The position numbers and the translations under genes are program-made. The notes beneath the pieces were generated by a model, which did no database searches, was not told the DNA's origin, and worked only from the letters and a program-made list of their open reading frames with translations. A stretch of DNA of 64,000 bases, taken from the NCBI GenBank assembly GCA_030817875.1, contig JAUSZU010000001.1, positions 3,596,001 to 3,660,000 of the forward strand. Direction: 5' to 3'. The number at the start of each line of letters is the position of its first letter. Within the stretch, counting starts at the first letter, position 1. The stretch comes from Flavobacterium sp. W4I14. Its GTDB lineage: Bacteria; Bacteroidota; Bacteroidia; Sphingobacteriales; Sphingobacteriaceae. This document shows positions 44,815-53,934 of this stretch, in pieces.

Positions 44815-45612
44815 CTATCGTATTTCGATGCTGCTCGATCTGGTCGTGTGCGCAGAAAAATATCCTAGCGCTCCAGAGCTAATATTACTAGGTGGATTAG
44901 CTGGAGTAACGCTGCCACCTGGACCACGATCAGCTGTGATTTGAATCAGGGCAGTATAATAGTTGTACATCCGCTCATCAACACACTGCATTTCCACATT
45001 AACGCGATCTCCAACCTTGATTTCATCATCCTCTTCCCTTGAAGTAATTATGCTTCTTTGGTTAACCAATCCGTTATTGACGTTGTCGGAAATGGTCTGC
45101 AAGACTTTTTTTGTGTGCCCGTTGACGGTCAGGATAAAAAAATACCGATTGCCTAAAGGAGCGGGGTCGGTAAAAATTGGCAGAACATTATAGGAGGTAT
45201 CGCTACCCATTTGAACCGGGTCCTGCTGCAGACTCTCCAAATCAACCGCTGCGGGCATTTTACTCTGTGCTGTAAAACTGATATCTGCTGTCTTCACAAG
45301 CAGATTATAAGTGTGGCCCGGAACAGAATGCAGATTACCGGTCTGATAACGCCCTTCACCTATGTGCTGCAAAGTATCAGTTTGTCCCTGCATATCGGTG
45401 ATGGTAATGAAAGCATCTGTAACAGGAGGGTATTGATTAGTATTTGTAAACGGAACAGATCTGGTAATGTCCACATAGTAGGGTCCTGGTTGATCGGTAA
45501 TGTTTCCTTCGATTACTAACGTACCACTTTTGTTAGCAAGGTCGAGAGTGACTTCCTTTTCACAACTGGTGAACAGCATAATTAAACAAGTCAAATAAAA
45601 TAGCTTTTTCAT
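44815..45612 (-). CDS. DUF4249 outer-membrane lipoprotein
   Basis: The 265-residue lipoprotein (signal ending LFTSC) has the DUF4249 pattern: LVIEGNITDQPGPYYVDITRS, FITITDMQGQTDTLQHIGE, GRYQTGNLHSVPGHTYNLLV. Proteins of this family are encoded beside TonB-dependent receptors and sit on the outer membrane, where they probably help capture the substrate. The gene begins two bases after the receptor stop, so the two are one unit. The cargo is not known. Confidence 0.85.
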   Translation of the reverse strand: MKKLFYLTCLIMLFTSCEKEVTLDLANKSGTLVIEGNITDQPGPYYVDITRSVPFTNTNQYPPVTDAFITITDMQGQTDTLQHIGEGRYQTGNLHSVPGHTYNLLVKTADISFTAQSKMPAAVDLESLQQDPVQMGSDTSYNVLPIFTDPAPLGNRYFFILTVNGHTKKVLQTISDNVNNGLVNQRSIITSREEDDEIKVGDRVNVEMQCVDERMYNYYTALIQITADRGPGGSVTPANPPSNISSGALGYFSAHTTRSSSIEIR

Positions 45613-45614
45613 AG

Positions 45615-47945
45615 TTAGAATTTGAAATTATAGGTAATGTTGGGAACCCAACGGAAAAGTGAGGTTTGCATCACGCGAGTGGTGCCGGGATTGTTTGGAT
45701 TGTCTTCAAAAGAAAAGGTATAGGCGTTCTGACGGCCATAGACATTGTACAGGCCGAATGTCCAGGAGCTTTGGAAGCGTTTTTTCTTTTTAGATTCGTA
45801 AGTGGCACTCAAATCCAGGCGATGATATGCTGGCATGCGGTCTGCATTGCGTTCACTATACTGGAATACCGTCTGATCGTTCAACTCATATTTTCCCGTC
45901 GGAAATGTCACAGCGTTTCCGGTACTGTATTGAAACAACCCGGATAATGACCACCGGGGAGTCAGTTGATAGCTTGCAACAACAGACAAATCATGGGTTT
46001 TGTCAAGGCTTGCATTGTACCAGTTATTATTGTTGATGCCGTCTATTTTGCGCTCGGTTTTTGATAAGGTATAAGAAATCCACCCGGTGAGGTCTCCACT
46101 CTTCTTTTTAGCGATCAGTTCAAATCCATAGGCCCGGCCTTTACCAAAGAGCAGTTCGCTTTCTATATCCTTAGCAGCATCGAAGGTAATATCAGCACCA
46201 TTTCTGTAATCGATCTGGTTTTTCATTTGCTTATAATACCCTTCAACGTTCACTTCATAACTGTTCTCATGGAAATTTCTGCCGTAGCCAATACTAACCT
46301 GGTCGGCAATTTCTGGCTTTACGGTATAACTGCTACCGATCCACTGATCGGTAGGTCTGCCGCCGCTACTGTTGCTTAAAAGATGAAGATTCTGTGTATT
46401 GCGGGAATAGCCCGCTTTTACGCTGCTGACATCATCGATCCGGTAATTTGCCGTAATTCGCGGTTCAGGGTTCACATATGTTTTTCCTAATTTGCCCTTA
46501 GCGAGGGTCAGGCTGTCAGTGAGCACGCCATTGTTATAGATATTATATGTATCTCCTCCCATGACCGTAAACGCAGCAAGTCGAAGGCCGTAATTAATGG
46601 TTAACCTATCGGTGGCTTTATATTCATCATTTATATAAAGCGCATTTTCCCAGGAATACCGTGTGCTTTTAGGATAACTGCTCACGCTTGTGCCCGAAAC
46701 CCTGCTTGGTGCAATGGTGTGATAAATGGATTGGAGGCCAAAACGCACGGTGTGTTTGGTGCTTGCAAACCAGGAGAAGTCTTCTTTCAAATTCCAGTCC
46801 TTAATCTGCGAATTAAGGCCGAAATCATTCCCGCTGCTCCTAAAGTTCAGCTTGTAATCGTAATTGCTGTAAATTATTGAAGTGTTTGCGAACAACTGGC
46901 TATTAATTACGCTATTCCACCTGAAGGTCGCAGTAGTGTTTCCCCAGTTGGTTCCGAAAGTATCGCCAAATCCAAGAACATCACGGCCGAAATATCCTGA
47001 AAGATAAATACGGTTGTTTTGATTTATTTCATAATTAGCTTTAACGTTCAGGTCATAGAAATAAAGCTTACTATCTTTAAAGTCTTCAGAACTCCTCAAG
47101 AGCAGATCTGCGTAAGTCCTTCTTCCGGAGACTATAAAGGATGATTTATCTTTTTGGATTGGCCCTTCCACACTTAGCCTGCCACTGATCAAACCGATGC
47201 CGCCGGTCACATTATAATCCTGGTTATTGCCATCCTTCATTTTAATATCCATCACTGAGGAAAGTCGTCCACCGTATTGGGCCGGGCTATTCCCTTTGAT
47301 TATACTCGCATCTTTCAGCGCATCGCTATTGAAGGTACTGAAGAAACCGAGCAGGTGCGATGCATTATAAACTGGAGCTTCGTCAAGCAGAATCAGATTT
47401 TGATCAGTGGCACCTCCCCTCACACTAAACCCACTATTTCCTTCCCCGCTGCTTTTGATGCCCGGTAAAAGTTGAAGGGTCTTCATGACATCTTTTTCAC
47501 CGAACAGCACAGGAAGTTTTTCTATCTGCTTAATGTCAAGCGTTTCCATGCCCATTTGAGCGTTCGAAAGATTTCTATCCTTTTTTGCGCTTGAAACCAC
47601 AACTTCCTGTAAATTATTTTTGCCTTCCGTGGCCTGTTCGAGTAGCCACTCTATCCTGGCGTTCTTTTCCAATTGAACTTGCCGACGCTGTTCATCATAG
47701 CCGATATAGCTGATAATCAAAGTGTAGTTCCCCTTGGGTAAAGACAGGGAATAAAACCCATATTCATTGCTGGCTGTTCCAACCGAAAGGTTTCCCTCGA
47801 TTCTAACCGTCACACCAATCATCAATTCACCGTTTTTGCGGTCTTTTATGGTGCCGCTTACGGTATGTTTTTGTTGTGCTATGCTATTGCTGCTTATACA
47901 TAACAGCGTTGTCACTAGCAAATAATTAATCAAATTTTTTAGCAT
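45615..47945 (-). CDS. TonB-dependent outer-membrane receptor
   Basis: The 776-residue receptor has a signal peptide (ending NSIAQ), a carboxypeptidase-regulatory-like domain at about residues 28-110 (SGTIKDRKNGELMIGVTVRI), a plug domain (GEKDVMKTLQLLPGIKSSG, VRGGATDQNLILLDEAPVYN) and a barrel that ends in WVPNITYNFKF. It carries no N-terminal signalling domain. It should take up a substrate with TonB energy, working with the DUF4249 lipoprotein encoded next. A pair of inverted repeats lies upstream. Confidence 0.92.
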   Translation of the reverse strand: MLKNLINYLLVTTLLCISSNSIAQQKHTVSGTIKDRKNGELMIGVTVRIEGNLSVGTASNEYGFYSLSLPKGNYTLIISYIGYDEQRRQVQLEKNARIEWLLEQATEGKNNLQEVVVSSAKKDRNLSNAQMGMETLDIKQIEKLPVLFGEKDVMKTLQLLPGIKSSGEGNSGFSVRGGATDQNLILLDEAPVYNASHLLGFFSTFNSDALKDASIIKGNSPAQYGGRLSSVMDIKMKDGNNQDYNVTGGIGLISGRLSVEGPIQKDKSSFIVSGRRTYADLLLRSSEDFKDSKLYFYDLNVKANYEINQNNRIYLSGYFGRDVLGFGDTFGTNWGNTTATFRWNSVINSQLFANTSIIYSNYDYKLNFRSSGNDFGLNSQIKDWNLKEDFSWFASTKHTVRFGLQSIYHTIAPSRVSGTSVSSYPKSTRYSWENALYINDEYKATDRLTINYGLRLAAFTVMGGDTYNIYNNGVLTDSLTLAKGKLGKTYVNPEPRITANYRIDDVSSVKAGYSRNTQNLHLLSNSSGGRPTDQWIGSSYTVKPEIADQVSIGYGRNFHENSYEVNVEGYYKQMKNQIDYRNGADITFDAAKDIESELLFGKGRAYGFELIAKKKSGDLTGWISYTLSKTERKIDGINNNNWYNASLDKTHDLSVVASYQLTPRWSLSGLFQYSTGNAVTFPTGKYELNDQTVFQYSERNADRMPAYHRLDLSATYESKKKKRFQSSWTFGLYNVYGRQNAYTFSFEDNPNNPGTTRVMQTSLFRWVPNITYNFKF

Positions 47946-47985
47946 TGTTAATCTGTTAGGTTGTTAAGTAAGGATTATGCCTCTC

Positions 47986-48045
47986 CCAAGACATTTTAAG
48001 AAAAGACTGATGTAAATCATACGCAAGCATGTCGCTATGTCTTGG
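47986..48045. promoter_or_regulatory. Long-spaced inverted repeat upstream of the TonB receptor gene
   Basis: CCAAGACAT (47986-47994) and ATGTCTTGG (48037-48045) are perfect 9-base inverted copies separated by 42 bases, 41-100 bases upstream of the receptor ATG. No regulator gene for it was identified. Confidence 0.35.
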
Positions 48046-48158
48046 ATATCACTTTGATTAAAAATCTCAAAAGCCTTAACAGCATCTGCTACATACCGCG
48101 CGTTGTTGTATTGCAGGATCAGTCTAAATGGTTGCTTTCATCATCATCTGCTTAAAAA

Positions 48159-48614
48159 TTACATAGGTGGTTCGTTCCATCGTTGACCCCTATCAACCAC
48201 AGGTCGAACTTTCTTTACACGACAGGTGATTGAGGCGAGTAGCTCGTCGGCTTTATCCTTACCAAGCCGTTCGCCGATTTTTTCTTTGATAAGCTCGAAC
48301 TTTTCTCCTGAGCTAATGATCTCGGTAACTTCTGTGTGGATTCTTACACCGTGATAATCCCTTGCCCTTTCGCCAGGTACGTAGGCCATAAACACGACTT
48401 CCTTATTTTCCCTCATGTTATCCATCGTCTCCGAAATAGGATCACTAATATGGAATACGATATCTCCACTTTCCATAATTCTCGGCGTGCCCATAATTGA
48501 AACATTAGGCACTCCGTGTTTATTGGCTGTACATACCAGCTTATCATGATGATTGTTAAAAAAATCACGGAGGGGATCTGAGGTGTTTCCCTTTTTATTA
48601 CCAGGTTCTCGCAT
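48159..48614 (-). CDS. Pyridoxamine 5'-phosphate oxidase-like flavin protein
   Basis: The 151-residue protein has the split-barrel flavin-binding fold of this group. FFNNHHDKLVCTANKHGVPN, then VSIMGTPRIMESGDIVFHIS and NMRENKEVVFMAYVP run in the family order. Members bind FMN or F420 and reduce or bind small compounds; the vitamin B6 reaction itself is not implied. It is divergent from a TetR regulator, and two palindromes in the gap sit over its promoter, so it is probably repressed by that regulator. Confidence 0.82.
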   Translation of the reverse strand: MREPGNKKGNTSDPLRDFFNNHHDKLVCTANKHGVPNVSIMGTPRIMESGDIVFHISDPISETMDNMRENKEVVFMAYVPGERARDYHGVRIHTEVTEIISSGEKFELIKEKIGERLGKDKADELLASITCRVKKVRPVVDRGQRWNEPPM

Positions 48615-48625
48615 AATTATAATTT

Positions 48626-48694
48626 AATAAGATACATTTTGTATCTTATTACAAATGTATTGTTTTTTTAATTAGATGCAAATTGTATCTAATT
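48626..48694. promoter_or_regulatory. Two TetR-type operators over divergent promoters
   Basis: Operator 1 (48626-48650) has two perfect 11-base arms, AATAAGATACA and TGTATCTTATT, three bases apart. Operator 2 (48670-48694) has the same arrangement with one mismatch (AATTAGATGCA, TGTATCTAATT). The centres are 44 bases apart. The flavin-protein promoter is TTTG-N19-TACATTTG on the minus strand (48682-48679 and 48659-48652), and the TetR gene has TAAATTTG at 48701-48708. Operator 1 lies over the minus-strand start and operator 2 over the minus-strand -33 element. Confidence 0.8.
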
Positions 48695-48723
48695 TATTTT
48701 TAAATTTGTTTGAAATTTATATT

Positions 48724-49326
48724 ATGGATGAACAAAAAAGCAATAGAAGGCGCGGGGATGAGCTGATGGAAAGCTTGTTTGATGCTACTTTCAAACTGAT
48801 GAATGAGGTTAAGCATACCAATCTGACTTTTGGACAAATAGCGGAAGCTGCAAAAACTAGCCGGAGCGTTTTATACCGGCGGTGGCCCACAACATTTGAT
48901 TTGTTACAGGATATTTATACTTACAAGGCCAAAAAACTTTTTGACGGGGAGTTCCTTTACAAGCTGGAAGATACAGGAAGTTTGCGTGGAGATTTAAACC
49001 AGTTGCTTACCATTTGCCAAAGTGTTTATGATGAAGTCGGTTCGGAAGTTATAATTAACTATTATTATATCAGACTGCAGGACAAAGACAATACCAGAGA
49101 ACCACAAGTCCATACTAAAGCTGTTAATAAATTTGTCGAAGCAATGAAAACGATTTTAGAAAATGCTAAATCAAGAGGTGAAAATATTAAGGTCACCAGC
49201 GGAGTCACATTAATGCTGCCTTTTGATTTGATCCGTATTGAAAATTTAGTGCGGATGCAGGGCATTGACAGTAAACGTCTTGAAACACTTGTAGACGAAA
49301 TATTGCTACCTGTTTTTAAAGAATGA
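48724..49326 (+). CDS. TetR/AcrR-family repressor
   Basis: The 200-residue protein has the TetR N-terminal helix-turn-helix (LMESLFDATFKLMNEVKHTN, then FGQIAEAAKTSRSVLYRRWPTT) and a ligand-binding helical part with the family spacing. It should bind the two palindromes between itself and the flavin-protein gene and let go when a small compound binds. The start is the ATG at 48724, because a TAAATTTG promoter at 48701-48708 lies inside the longer open frame that begins at 48676. Confidence 0.9.
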   Translation: MDEQKSNRRRGDELMESLFDATFKLMNEVKHTNLTFGQIAEAAKTSRSVLYRRWPTTFDLLQDIYTYKAKKLFDGEFLYKLEDTGSLRGDLNQLLTICQSVYDEVGSEVIINYYYIRLQDKDNTREPQVHTKAVNKFVEAMKTILENAKSRGENIKVTSGVTLMLPFDLIRIENLVRMQGIDSKRLETLVDEILLPVFKE

Positions 49327-49403
49327 TATCAAGAATGCCGATGTTTTAGCTGTCGCTTACAAGGAAAAACAAACGCGGCGTTCACTGGCGCAAATAATCA
49401 GGT

Positions 49404-49763
49404 CTAAATAACTTTTTTGAGCTTAGGCAACTCCTCCGGCTTTGACATATATTGTGCACCCCACTCATCCATTAATAATATCATTGGAAGCAGTGACTTA
49501 CCAAGATCTGTAAGGAAGTATTCCACTTTTGGTGGCAGAACCGGGTACACTACTCGGTTGATTATACCGTGTTCTTCTAATTCTTTCAATTGTACAGTAA
49601 GAACCCTCCGACTTGCGAGTGGATTGAGCCGCTGAAGCTCACTCGGCCTTTTGGCGCCATTGTGTATGTTAAGGATTAGACAGGGTTTCCATTTTCCCCC
49701 AATAATTTCCATAGTCATACCCATTCCGCAGTCCAGGTTCTTTGGGATTTTTCGCTCGTACAT
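49404..49763 (-). CDS. HxlR-family regulator, divergent from the metallo-hydrolase gene
   Basis: The 119-residue winged-helix protein follows the HxlR pattern: MEIIGGKWKPCLILNIHNG, FAKRPSELQRLNPLASRRVL-type core, and EEHGIINRVVYPVLPPKVEY with the wing. A cysteine at residue 12 sits just before the winged helix, where redox-sensing members keep their reactive cysteine. It is divergent from the metallo-hydrolase/peptidase/RidA operon and probably controls it. Confidence 0.88.
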   Translation of the reverse strand: MYERKIPKNLDCGMGMTMEIIGGKWKPCLILNIHNGAKRPSELQRLNPLASRRVLTVQLKELEEHGIINRVVYPVLPPKVEYFLTDLGKSLLPMILLMDEWGAQYMSKPEELPKLKKVI

Positions 49764-49785
49764 GTCTCTGTATTATCAATAAGAT

Positions 49786-49887
49786 CAAAGATAATAAAAA
49801 CGCACATAAAGGTGTATAGGGATAAAATTCACCCTATGCAATAATGAAGTGCGTACTTGTAGCCCCGATCATACAGCAATAACTTTG
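49786..49887. promoter_or_regulatory. Divergent promoters with an inverted repeat between
   Basis: Minus strand: TATCTTTG at 49793-49786 for the HxlR gene. Plus strand: TTG at 49857-49859, 20 bases, TAACTTTG at 49880-49887 for the metallo-hydrolase gene. Between them, ATAGGG (49816-49821) and CCCTAT (49832-49837) form an inverted repeat around an AT-rich centre, a good place for the regulator to bind. Confidence 0.55.
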
Positions 49888-49909
49888 CTATAACAAAAAA
49901 TAAAAAAAA

Positions 49910-50887
49910 ATGCACCACGATTCTAAAAAACTATTATTTCAAAAACTATTAACGATTGCCTTGTTATCAGGTTCGTTTATTACATCCTTTGCCCAGGGTA
50001 CACCAAAATTGTTGAAACAGCCTGGCTATTACCACATGGAAATTGGCGATATCGATATCATTGCATTATCTGATGGAACGATTCCCCAGGATCTGCCCAG
50101 GTTACTTACCAACATCAAACCAGGACAGGTAGAAAAGCTAACAGGTCTTAATTTTCAGGAACCTATTGTTGAAGCGTCTGTAAACGCTTATCTCTTTGAG
50201 TTGGCCGGCAAGCTGATTTTGGTAGATGCGGGAACTTCGGAATTATACGGCCCTTCGTTAGGTCACCTTCCAGCCAGTTTAGCAAGAGCAGGTTATAAAA
50301 CTGAGGATGTTGATGCAGTTTTAATTACACACATCCATACCGATCATACCGGTGGATTGATGGATGGGGATCGCAGAGTATTTCCTAATGCGACAGTATA
50401 TGTGAGCAAACAGGAATATGATTTCTGGCTCACCCCAGAGAATTATACCAAAGCTTCTAAGGAAATGAAGCCTTACTTCGAACAGGCAATACTGAAGATG
50501 ATGCCCTACGTTAAGGCGGGTAAAGTGAAGACTTTTACCTACGGCAACGAGATCTTTCCAGGAGTACTTCCGGTAGCAAGTCCCGGACATACGCCCGGAC
50601 ATAGCTTCTACCAGGTAAGTAGTAAGGGTGAAAAGATTATGTTCTGGGGAGATATCCTGCACTCTGCGGCAGTCCAGTTTTCAGATCCCGATGTTACGAT
50701 TGTCTATGACGTTGATCCCAAAGCCGCTGCCAGGGCTCGAAAGCAAGCCTTTTCTGAAGCTGCAAATGGAAAATACTGGATTGCCGCAGATCATCTTTCG
50801 TTTCCCGGGATAGGACATATCCGTAAGGCTGGAAAAGGCTATTCCTGGTTTCCTGTGAATTATACCAGTACCGGTGTAGGCCAATAA
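49910..50887 (+). CDS. Exported metallo-beta-lactamase-fold hydrolase
   Basis: The 325-residue enzyme has a signal peptide (ending SFAQG) and the metal-binding THIHTDHTGG at about residue 140, followed by SPGHTPGHS, WGDILHS and ADHLSF, which supply the usual histidines and aspartate. It should bind two zinc ions and hydrolyse an ester, lactone or amide bond in the periplasm. Lactone-cleaving quorum-quenching enzymes share this layout, but the substrate cannot be told. It is first of three exported enzymes in an operon and is divergent from an HxlR regulator. Confidence 0.9.
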   Translation: MHHDSKKLLFQKLLTIALLSGSFITSFAQGTPKLLKQPGYYHMEIGDIDIIALSDGTIPQDLPRLLTNIKPGQVEKLTGLNFQEPIVEASVNAYLFELAGKLILVDAGTSELYGPSLGHLPASLARAGYKTEDVDAVLITHIHTDHTGGLMDGDRRVFPNATVYVSKQEYDFWLTPENYTKASKEMKPYFEQAILKMMPYVKAGKVKTFTYGNEIFPGVLPVASPGHTPGHSFYQVSSKGEKIMFWGDILHSAAVQFSDPDVTIVYDVDPKAAARARKQAFSEAANGKYWIAADHLSFPGIGHIRKAGKGYSWFPVNYTSTGVGQ

Positions 50888-50914
50888 TTGTTTTCATCTT
50901 CAAATAGACAGCTC

Positions 50915-52333
50915 ATGATAATGCAAATCAACACACATCAACCCTGGCGAAGCTTGAAATTTGCGCTGATACTATCCTTAATTTATTTTGGAGCTATCGG
51001 CAGACTCTCTGCGCAAAAAGATTTAAGTTCGGATTCTCTGATGATCAGGAAAATTTATGATAATGCCCTCACCGCTGGAAAGATCGGCCCAAATCTTTAT
51101 CATCTAACCTCAAAAATCGGATCAAGAATCTCCGGATCTGCAAATGCGCAAAAGGCAGTGGAATGGGGGAAGAAGAAGATGGAGGAGATCGCTCCGGACC
51201 GTGTTTATCTCCAGGAGGTCACCGTGCCACATTGGATCAGGGGCAAGAAGGAGAAATCTTTTTTTATCTCTAGATCAGGAAAGAAAATCCCAATGTCCGT
51301 ATGTGCCCTGGGAGGATCTATTGGTACCGGAGGAGTGTTAAGCGCTCAGGTAATAGAAGTAAATAGCTGGGGCGAATTAGCTGCTCTGGAAAATAAAGAT
51401 GTTCAGGGAAAATTTGTTTTCTTCAACAGGGCTATGGATCCTAAAGAGATCGAGACATTCAAGGCGTACCTTGCTGTTGTAGACCAGCGCGCAAGAGGGG
51501 CCATCGAAGCAGGAAAGCGCGGCGCGGCGGGGGCCTTGGTGAGGTCAATGACCTTAGCGATAGACGAAGTTCCACATACGGGAGCCATGAGTTATGATTC
51601 TGCTGTGAAAAAAATCCCTGCTGCAGCGCTGAGCACAAAGAGTGCTGATGTGTTGAGTCATGAGCTTAAACGAAATCCTGATCTTATTTATTCCTTAGAA
51701 ATGAACTGCATACAGTTGCCCGATGTTAAAAGTTACAACGTAATCGGAGAAATCAAAGGATCTGTGTATCCCAATGAATTTATCACAGTGGGCGGCCATA
51801 TCGACACCTGGGATTTGAGTGAGGGTGCAAGCGATGACGGAACGGGCTTTGTACAAACACTGGAAGTTCTTCGCTTAATTAAAAACCGTGATCAAAAACC
51901 GGAAAGATCGATCCGTGCAATCTTGTATATGAACGAGGAGTCAGGGGCCCATGGTGCACTTAAGTATGCTCAGGAGGCTAAGTCGGCCGCAGAAACACAC
52001 ATTGCTGTCATGGAGTCGGATGCCGGAGGGTTTACGCCCAGGGGCTTCAGGGTAGAAGGCAGCCAGGAAGTGAAGGAAAAGATGAAGGCATGGAATCCCT
52101 TGTTCATTCCTTATAAAGTAGCAGAATTATATTCAGGTCATAGAGGAGTCGACCTGGCACCAATGAAAGACCAAGCCGAAGCATTGATCAGTCTGGACTG
52201 CGATGACCAGCGGTTGTTCGATATTCACCACAGCGCACTTGACACTTACGATAAAATAAATATAAGAGAGGTTGAATTAGGTGCTGCAGCAATGGCTTCT
52301 CTTATAGCTCTAATCAGTAAACATGGATTTTAA
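50915..52333 (+). CDS. Exported M28-family metallopeptidase
   Basis: The 472-residue protein has a signal peptide (ending GRLSAQ) and the M28 zinc-binding order: GGHIDTWDLSEGASDDGTG, MNEESGAHG, ESDAGG and HHSALDTYDKI. Members are aminopeptidases or carboxypeptidases. The segment before the catalytic domain is a PA-like insertion of about 100 residues (AALENKDVQGKFVFFNRAMD). The ATG at 50915 is the start; the frame is open at a TTG nine codons earlier. It starts 27 bases after the hydrolase and 10 bases before the RidA-like gene. Confidence 0.9.
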   Translation: MIMQINTHQPWRSLKFALILSLIYFGAIGRLSAQKDLSSDSLMIRKIYDNALTAGKIGPNLYHLTSKIGSRISGSANAQKAVEWGKKKMEEIAPDRVYLQEVTVPHWIRGKKEKSFFISRSGKKIPMSVCALGGSIGTGGVLSAQVIEVNSWGELAALENKDVQGKFVFFNRAMDPKEIETFKAYLAVVDQRARGAIEAGKRGAAGALVRSMTLAIDEVPHTGAMSYDSAVKKIPAAALSTKSADVLSHELKRNPDLIYSLEMNCIQLPDVKSYNVIGEIKGSVYPNEFITVGGHIDTWDLSEGASDDGTGFVQTLEVLRLIKNRDQKPERSIRAILYMNEESGAHGALKYAQEAKSAAETHIAVMESDAGGFTPRGFRVEGSQEVKEKMKAWNPLFIPYKVAELYSGHRGVDLAPMKDQAEALISLDCDDQRLFDIHHSALDTYDKINIREVELGAAAMASLIALISKHGF

Positions 52334-52343
52334 GCAAACAACA

Positions 52344-52763
52344 ATGAAAAAAGTTAAAAAGCCCTTATTATTACTAACCCTGATCCTCTTTTGCTCGCAG
52401 ACTTTTGCTCAACAACCCGCAAAAGCAAAAAAGCCTTTCCGTGATGCGGTGCAAGCGGGTGGACTCCTGTTTGTTTCAGGTCAACTGGGCCTGAATTCTC
52501 TTGTCCAAGGTAAAGACTCTTTCAGGGATGAAGTTCGGAATGCATTGGGAAATGTAGAGCGAATTCTGCACGAAAATGGCCTGTCGCTTAAAAATGTTGT
52601 TAAGGTAACCGTGTACTTAAAAAAGCCTAAACAATTTGATGTTTTCAATGAGGTCTATTTGCAGCAGTTCAGCGATCCTTTTCCCGCACGAACCTGTGTG
52701 ATTGTAAAGGACCTTGTTCGACATGCAAACATTGAAATCTCTGTAGTCGCCAGTACCCCTTAG
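52344..52763 (+). CDS. Exported RidA-like protein
   Basis: The 139-residue protein has a signal peptide (residues 1-22, ending QTFAQ) and then the RidA/YjgF fold: FRDAVQAGGLLFVSGQLGLN, FRDEVRNALGNVERILHENG, VTVYLKKPKQFDVFNEVYLQQ and FPARTCVIVKDL with the conserved arginine. RidA in the cytoplasm hydrolyses reactive enamines and imines; an exported copy would act on compounds outside. The start is the ATG at 52344 because the longer frame overlaps the peptidase end and lacks the signal. Confidence 0.88.
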   Translation: MKKVKKPLLLLTLILFCSQTFAQQPAKAKKPFRDAVQAGGLLFVSGQLGLNSLVQGKDSFRDEVRNALGNVERILHENGLSLKNVVKVTVYLKKPKQFDVFNEVYLQQFSDPFPARTCVIVKDLVRHANIEISVVASTP

Positions 52764-52937
52764 CAGCTAAGTAATAAAGCGAATTTCATATCATCAATTC
52801 TTCGTAAGGGCTGCCAGATAGCACTCATAACAGCGTTCGAACGGTATAAGCCGAGCAGAAACATGGAGCAGTATGGCAACGTTTGCATACGCATTGGTTA
52901 GTTCTCCGTATATTTCTGAAGTCTATTATTACCCTAA

Positions 52938-53843
52938 TCAAGTTTTAGACCTGGAAGTTTTACTGATGTTAAAAATGATTGCGGCCGCAAACACCAATGC
53001 GTATGCAAATACCTGCAGAAGACCTAATGGTTCGTGATAGACCACTCCCGCTAAAATAAACGCGATTATTGGATTGATGTTCAATATCATTGCCACTTTT
53101 GAAGAACTGATCCGGCTAAGGGCGTATAGATTTAAAAACAAGGGGACGATTGTATAGATGACCGCAATGATCTCTACATAAAAGTAAAATTTAAAATCTG
53201 AGGGAATCGGGCCGGAGAATGCGGGGTAAAAAAATCCTAATAAAACAGCCGATAAAAGTATGTGAAAATTAAGTACCAGAAATTTATCTAATCCGGAATT
53301 TTTGTTTTGACTGATAATATAAACAGCATAGCTAAGGCCAACTATTGTACTAAAAAACATATCGCTTATGCTGGTATATGAAAGCAATAAGCATCCGGAA
53401 CCGCTTAGCACTACAGAGAACCATTGTAATCGGTTCAATCGCTCCGACAAAAGGAAAAAGGCCAGTAATGTTGTTAAAATGGGGCAAACTAAATAGGCTA
53501 CAGAGGTAGCGCGTACACTGACATGGTTCATCACATAAATGAAAGAAAACCAATTGACAGTCAAAAAGACGCTGCCGGTAACATTTAGGCCAATAATTGT
53601 CAATCGGTTCTTTTTCGGCAAAGATTTAAGCAGCCGCAAATTAGCTAAGAGACTTTTCCTTTTAAAAAGCAGTGAAATCATTGACATAACTACAGCGCAG
53701 CTAAAAACGCGATAAAAGAGGATATCTAAAGGCGCATAAGCATGTAAAGGCTTTAACACCAGGCTAAAAAATCCCCAAATTGAAAAAGCTACTATCGCAG
53801 CTAAATAATGCTTAAAATTTTTCGAAATATTATTATTATCCAT
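52938..53843 (-). CDS. EamA-family (DMT) exporter
   Basis: The 301-residue inner-membrane protein has ten hydrophobic segments in two repeated sets, with AIVAFSIWGFFSLVLKPLHAY at the start and YALSRISSSKVAMILNINPII in the second half, as in EamA transporters. They export or import amino acids, nucleotides or drugs. A MocR regulator is encoded divergently with only 91 bases between starts, so it likely controls this exporter. Cargo is not known; a link to an amine or amino acid is suggested by the regulator type. Confidence 0.88.
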   Translation of the reverse strand: MDNNNISKNFKHYLAAIVAFSIWGFFSLVLKPLHAYAPLDILFYRVFSCAVVMSMISLLFKRKSLLANLRLLKSLPKKNRLTIIGLNVTGSVFLTVNWFSFIYVMNHVSVRATSVAYLVCPILTTLLAFFLLSERLNRLQWFSVVLSGSGCLLLSYTSISDMFFSTIVGLSYAVYIISQNKNSGLDKFLVLNFHILLSAVLLGFFYPAFSGPIPSDFKFYFYVEIIAVIYTIVPLFLNLYALSRISSSKVAMILNINPIIAFILAGVVYHEPLGLLQVFAYALVFAAAIIFNISKTSRSKT

Positions 53844-53873
53844 ATGCCTGTTTAAACAACTGATTTATTAATC

Positions 53874-53903
53874 CAAAACTATAGGTTTAATGGACTATCT
53901 TTG
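53874..53903. promoter_or_regulatory. Overlapping divergent promoter elements for the MocR and EamA genes
   Basis: Minus strand: TAGTTTTG (53881-53874) for the exporter. Plus strand: TATCTTTG (53896-53903) for the regulator. Both fit TAnnTTTG. The two are 14 bases apart, and ACTATAGG (53878) and ACTATCT (53894) repeat in direct order 16 bases apart, a form of site used by MocR proteins. Confidence 0.5.
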
Positions 53904-53934
53904 GCGTCCAGAAACCAAAAACACAGTAGTCCAC

